In this document: positions 5,260 to 7,044 of the stretch, piece after piece
Position numbering within the stretch: position 1 is the stretch's first letter
Layout of the letters: each line of letters starts with the position of its first letter
NCBI GenBank assembly: GCA_913061385.1
Contig: CAJXTM010000184.1
Coordinates: 1 to 7,044 of the forward strand
Reading direction: 5' to 3'
Length of the DNA: 7,044 nucleotides
DNA from: an uncultured Rhodopirellula sp.
GTDB taxonomy: Bacteria; Planctomycetota; Planctomycetia; Pirellulales; Pirellulaceae
Position numbers and translations under genes: made by a program
Notes under the pieces: generated by a model
The model's input: the letters and a program-made list of their open reading frames with translations, nothing else
Told to the model about the DNA's origin: nothing
Databases searched by the model: none

Positions 5260-5685
5260 CTAAGCGTCAATAAAATCGTCGGATTCTTCGCTGATGGACT
5301 CAGCATCACTCTCATCTGCTGCTGATACTTCCTCCTCAAAACCGAGTATATCCGCCTGCTCTTCTGTCAGCTGGTAGTATCCTAATGCACGGATCACTTC
5401 GAGCACTTCACTGCAAGTTGGAAACATGCGTCCTGCATCACGCTTGTAGTCATCCATCGCACGCATGAACTCGATTTCCGGATTGCTGTAATCGCGTTCG
5501 CAGGTTGTGGGATCAATGTGGCGACGACGTTGTTTCTTGCGACGTGGTTCGATGACCACTCCTGTGTCCAAATTGTCCGTGCTTCCCTCGTCAGTCACGG
5601 TGTTTTCGGCTCGTCGATCGGCGCTACGTCGGTCAAGAGTAAGAACGTTCTCTTCAGTGTTCTGATCAATGCTGGAATCAGTCAT
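5260..5685 (-). CDS. Conserved planctomycete-type hypothetical protein with basic patch, compact core and acidic tail
   Basis: The protein has 141 residues; I do not know its function. Residues 1-46 are polar and probably disordered, with LDRRSADRR at 17-25. Residues 48-55 ([13 protein letters not shown]) form a strongly basic patch that could bind nucleic acid or ribosomes. The compact core 56-108 reads [17 protein letters not shown], then [28 protein letters not shown], largely helical, and resembles a small domain I recall from many Planctomycetes. Residues 113-141 are very acidic. The ATG at 5683-5685 has AAGGA with a six-base-scale spacer. An open frame continues upstream to a GTG at 5778 but gives a non-conserved-looking extension, so I prefer the ATG. 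No signal peptide is present, so a cytoplasmic role is likely. Confidence 0.85.
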   Translation of the reverse strand: MTDSSIDQNTEENVLTLDRRSADRRAENTVTDEGSTDNLDTGVVIEPRRKKQRRRHIDPTTCERDYSNPEIEFMRAMDDYKRDAGRMFPTCSEVLEVIRALGYYQLTEEQADILGFEEEVSAADESDAESISEESDDFIDA

Positions 5686-5801
5686 GTCTATGTCCTTGGA
5701 TGTTGGGAAGGTACCTGACTTTTCCGTGTCCCCGTGATAGAAGGCACAGAGTGGAAGTGTGGCAAAAAACCCTAGCACACCAACTGGGTAAAGCCGGGGG
5801 A

Positions 5802-5962
5802 TTAAAGCACAATTGACGACCAGAAAAGCCTGAACAGATAGGCAAGAACGCCACCTGTAACGCCTGTAGCGATTGGCGAGCCAGTTAGCCTGAAAGAGTA
5901 CCTAACCCACCCTCAATCGTTGCGGCAATGACCTCAGTCCGATGGATCATTGGGGAGTCCAT
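5802..5962 (-). pseudogene. Possible frameshifted small glycine-rich membrane ORF
   Basis: An ATG at 5960-5962, overlapping the end of the VTT gene and preceded by GAGG and AAGGG, opens a 25-codon frame ending [11 protein letters not shown] and a TAA at 5885-5887. In the frame one base earlier, reading continues from about the same point as [23 protein letters not shown] up to a TAA at 5802-5804. Joined, the two halves give a roughly 53-residue peptide with GG/GxxxG spacing and one hydrophobic segment. The smooth join suggests a one-base indel, from mutation or sequencing. A chance juxtaposition is equally possible. Confidence 0.2.
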
Positions 5963-6635
5963 GGCCCTTCGCCTCAACGTGTGCACGTGGCAACCACCGC
6001 CGAGCGAGCCCAGCCACCACAACGGGCACAACAACCGAAATCGCGAGTGCCAGTGGCAACCACTGATTTCGCTCCGCGTAATCACCAAAGGCTGCGTATG
6101 CGATCGCGATACCAAGGTTGCTACTCACAATGGCTGGCAGGAATCGTCGCCAGGCAAGTTGGTGAATCCCCGCCATCAAAACACTTGCCTCAGCAAAAAC
6201 CGGCATCGCCCTTGCCAACACAAGAACCAGCGGACCGTACCGATCATTCATCTCTCGAATCCGCTCCAGGTCCCGCCCCCGCGAAAAATAGAGAGCAAAC
6301 GCTCGACCATATCGGCGCGATAACGCGAACCCTATGATCGCACCCGAGTTCATTCCCAACCACGTAGCTAACGTCCCCCAAAACCAACCAAGTTGCCATC
6401 CACTGAGAGTACTGATCACGCTAGATGGAATCGGCAACAGGACATCGGTTGCTAAAAGCCCCACAATCAAAGCGAATGTGGCGACTGGTTCAGGAGGATT
6501 TTCAGCGAACCCTCTGAGCCACTCGTTAACTTGGCCTCCCAAAAACAAAAAGGGCAGGATTGGCACAAGCAAGACAACACACATCAGTGGCAGAGTTCGA
6601 AACAACTCACGCACGATGGACCCCAGTCCAGTCAA
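5934..6635 (-). CDS. VTT/DedA-type (TVP38/TMEM64-like) polytopic membrane protein
   Basis: The protein has up to 233 residues. The N-terminal hydrophobic segment (about 15-34) is followed by a VTT domain (about 55-190): DVLLPIPSS with Asp64, Pro68 and Pro70, the glycine-rich GWQLGWFWGTLATWLGMNSGAIIGF (79-103), SRRYGR (106-111), and LARAMPVFAEASVLMAGI (140-157) with Arg142 and Pro145. These are the re-entrant-loop and arginine motifs of the family. A final membrane helix covers about 193-210. Family members are linked to lipid-carrier or phospholipid flipping and membrane homeostasis; the substrate here is unknown. The longest frame starts at TTG 6633-6635 without a clear Shine-Dalgarno. GTG 6612-6614, behind GGGG, is a credible alternative. 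It lies 21 bp downstream of the PNPOx-like gene on the same strand, so they are probably co-transcribed. Confidence 0.88.
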   Translation of the reverse strand: MTGLGSIVRELFRTLPLMCVVLLVPILPFLFLGGQVNEWLRGFAENPPEPVATFALIVGLLATDVLLPIPSSVISTLSGWQLGWFWGTLATWLGMNSGAIIGFALSRRYGRAFALYFSRGRDLERIREMNDRYGPLVLVLARAMPVFAEASVLMAGIHQLAWRRFLPAIVSSNLGIAIAYAAFGDYAERNQWLPLALAISVVVPVVVAGLARRWLPRAHVEAKGHGLPNDPSD

Positions 6636-6656
6636 TGGCCGAATCTAGATACTGAA

Positions 6657-7044
6657 TCAAATCCATGGGACTTCGTGATACTCCAATGCCCACTCTCGCA
6701 TATATCGCACATGTTGAGGATCGACGCGATAAACAATCAAGTCTGGATTATCAATTGACCCAAGGTAATTGCGGAGCAGGGGATTTTCATCCCAGATTTG
6801 CTGCAACAAATTGCGATCCTGCTCTACATTCGCTACGCCTGTAATCCGCACCTGATGATGGTTCTTATCGAGGTAACACAACTCGACCTTGGGATTCGCT
6901 GCTATTTCCTGCGTCTTGTGGTACGCGTGCAAGTTGGCAATGTAAACCGTGAAGCCATCGGTTCGGACAGGGGACACAGGACGCACCCGCGCTTGGTCGA
7001 CATCCATCGAAGCCAGATAGGGAAACTTGTCATTTTTCAGCACC
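6657..7044 (-). CDS. Pyridoxamine 5'-phosphate oxidase-like (FMN-binding split barrel) protein, N-terminus beyond the window
   Basis: The 129 visible codons cover nearly all of a small PNPOx-like protein. The sequence runs LKNDKFPYLASMD, ARVRPVSPVRTDGFTVYIA, YHKTQEIAANPKVELCYLD, HHQVRITGVANV, a helix containing IWDENPLLRNYLG, and YRVDPQHVRYMREWALEYHEV. These match the compact flavin-binding family often named general stress protein or pyridoxamine phosphate oxidase family; the RPVSP strand and the HKTxEI helix are its FMN phosphate-contacting regions. True PdxH activity is unlikely at this size, and the reaction is unknown. The first visible codon in frame is a GTG at the edge, but the frame is still open there, so the real start probably lies outside. 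Its stop is 21 bp from the VTT gene, suggesting an operon in which this gene comes first. Confidence 0.88.
   Translation of the reverse strand, partial: VLKNDKFPYLASMDVDQARVRPVSPVRTDGFTVYIANLHAYHKTQEIAANPKVELCYLDKNHHQVRITGVANVEQDRNLLQQIWDENPLLRNYLGSIDNPDLIVYRVDPQHVRYMREWALEYHEVPWI

Noticed and set aside
5686..5778. N-terminal extension of the 141-residue protein to a GTG at 5778
   Set aside because: The ATG at 5683-5685 has a good AAGGA site, and the extension looks unlike the polar, disordered start that follows.
1..7044. CRISPR arrays, tRNA or rRNA genes, insertion sequences, defence systems
   Set aside because: No regularly spaced repeats, cloverleaf-like sequences, transposase or nuclease motifs were seen on either strand. 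The mosaic end at 28-46 is from library preparation, not a resident transposon.

Overview
The window looks like a chromosomal housekeeping fragment from a planctomycete, probably a Pirellulaceae-type lineage. This is inference from remembered family resemblance, not from a search. Two proteins resemble conserved hypotheticals I associate with Planctomycetes: a secreted or lipoprotein with a C-terminal beta-rich domain (856-2466), and a 141-residue protein with a basic patch followed by an [14 protein letters not shown] core (5260-5685). No phage, insertion sequence, CRISPR, rRNA or tRNA was found. The first 46 bases are not genomic. They are an Illumina Nextera i5 adapter with its index and the Tn5 mosaic end, so the window's left edge is a contig end from a tagmentation library.

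Left part (47-2466). A YheT-type alpha/beta hydrolase fragment on the minus strand is cut by the adapter and lies head-to-head with thpR (RNA 2',3'-cyclic phosphodiesterase, plus strand). thpR ends four bases from the stop codon of the large secreted protein, which is read from the minus strand. The part of that gene coding for its disordered linker contains several strong inverted repeats, one of them a perfect 20-bp palindrome.

Middle (2467-4645). A divergent intergenic region of about 560 bp holds small inverted repeats, a weak extended -10 promoter candidate and a short leader ORF with a good ribosome binding site. It is followed by two plus-strand genes joined by an ATGA overlap: a CdsA/YnbB-like CTP:phosphatidate cytidylyltransferase and a PlsC-type acyltransferase. 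Together they could take lysophosphatidate through phosphatidate to CDP-diacylglycerol. The cytidylyltransferase departs from the family signature at two normally conserved acidic positions.

Right part (4751-7044, all minus strand). In order of transcription: an FMN-binding split-barrel (PNPOx-like) protein that runs off the right edge, a VTT/DedA-type membrane protein 21 bp behind it, a gap of about 250 bp containing a possible frameshifted small membrane ORF, the 141-residue planctomycete-type protein, and a small membrane-anchored protein with an HExxH motif and a downstream NPFExEA motif, a candidate minimal zinc metallopeptidase.

I see no dedicated defence or mobile system. The items most worth checking are the HExxH protein, the altered CdsA signature with its upstream leader ORF, the Thr-to-Ala change in the second ThpR motif, and the adapter contamination, which creates an artificial C-terminus on the first gene.
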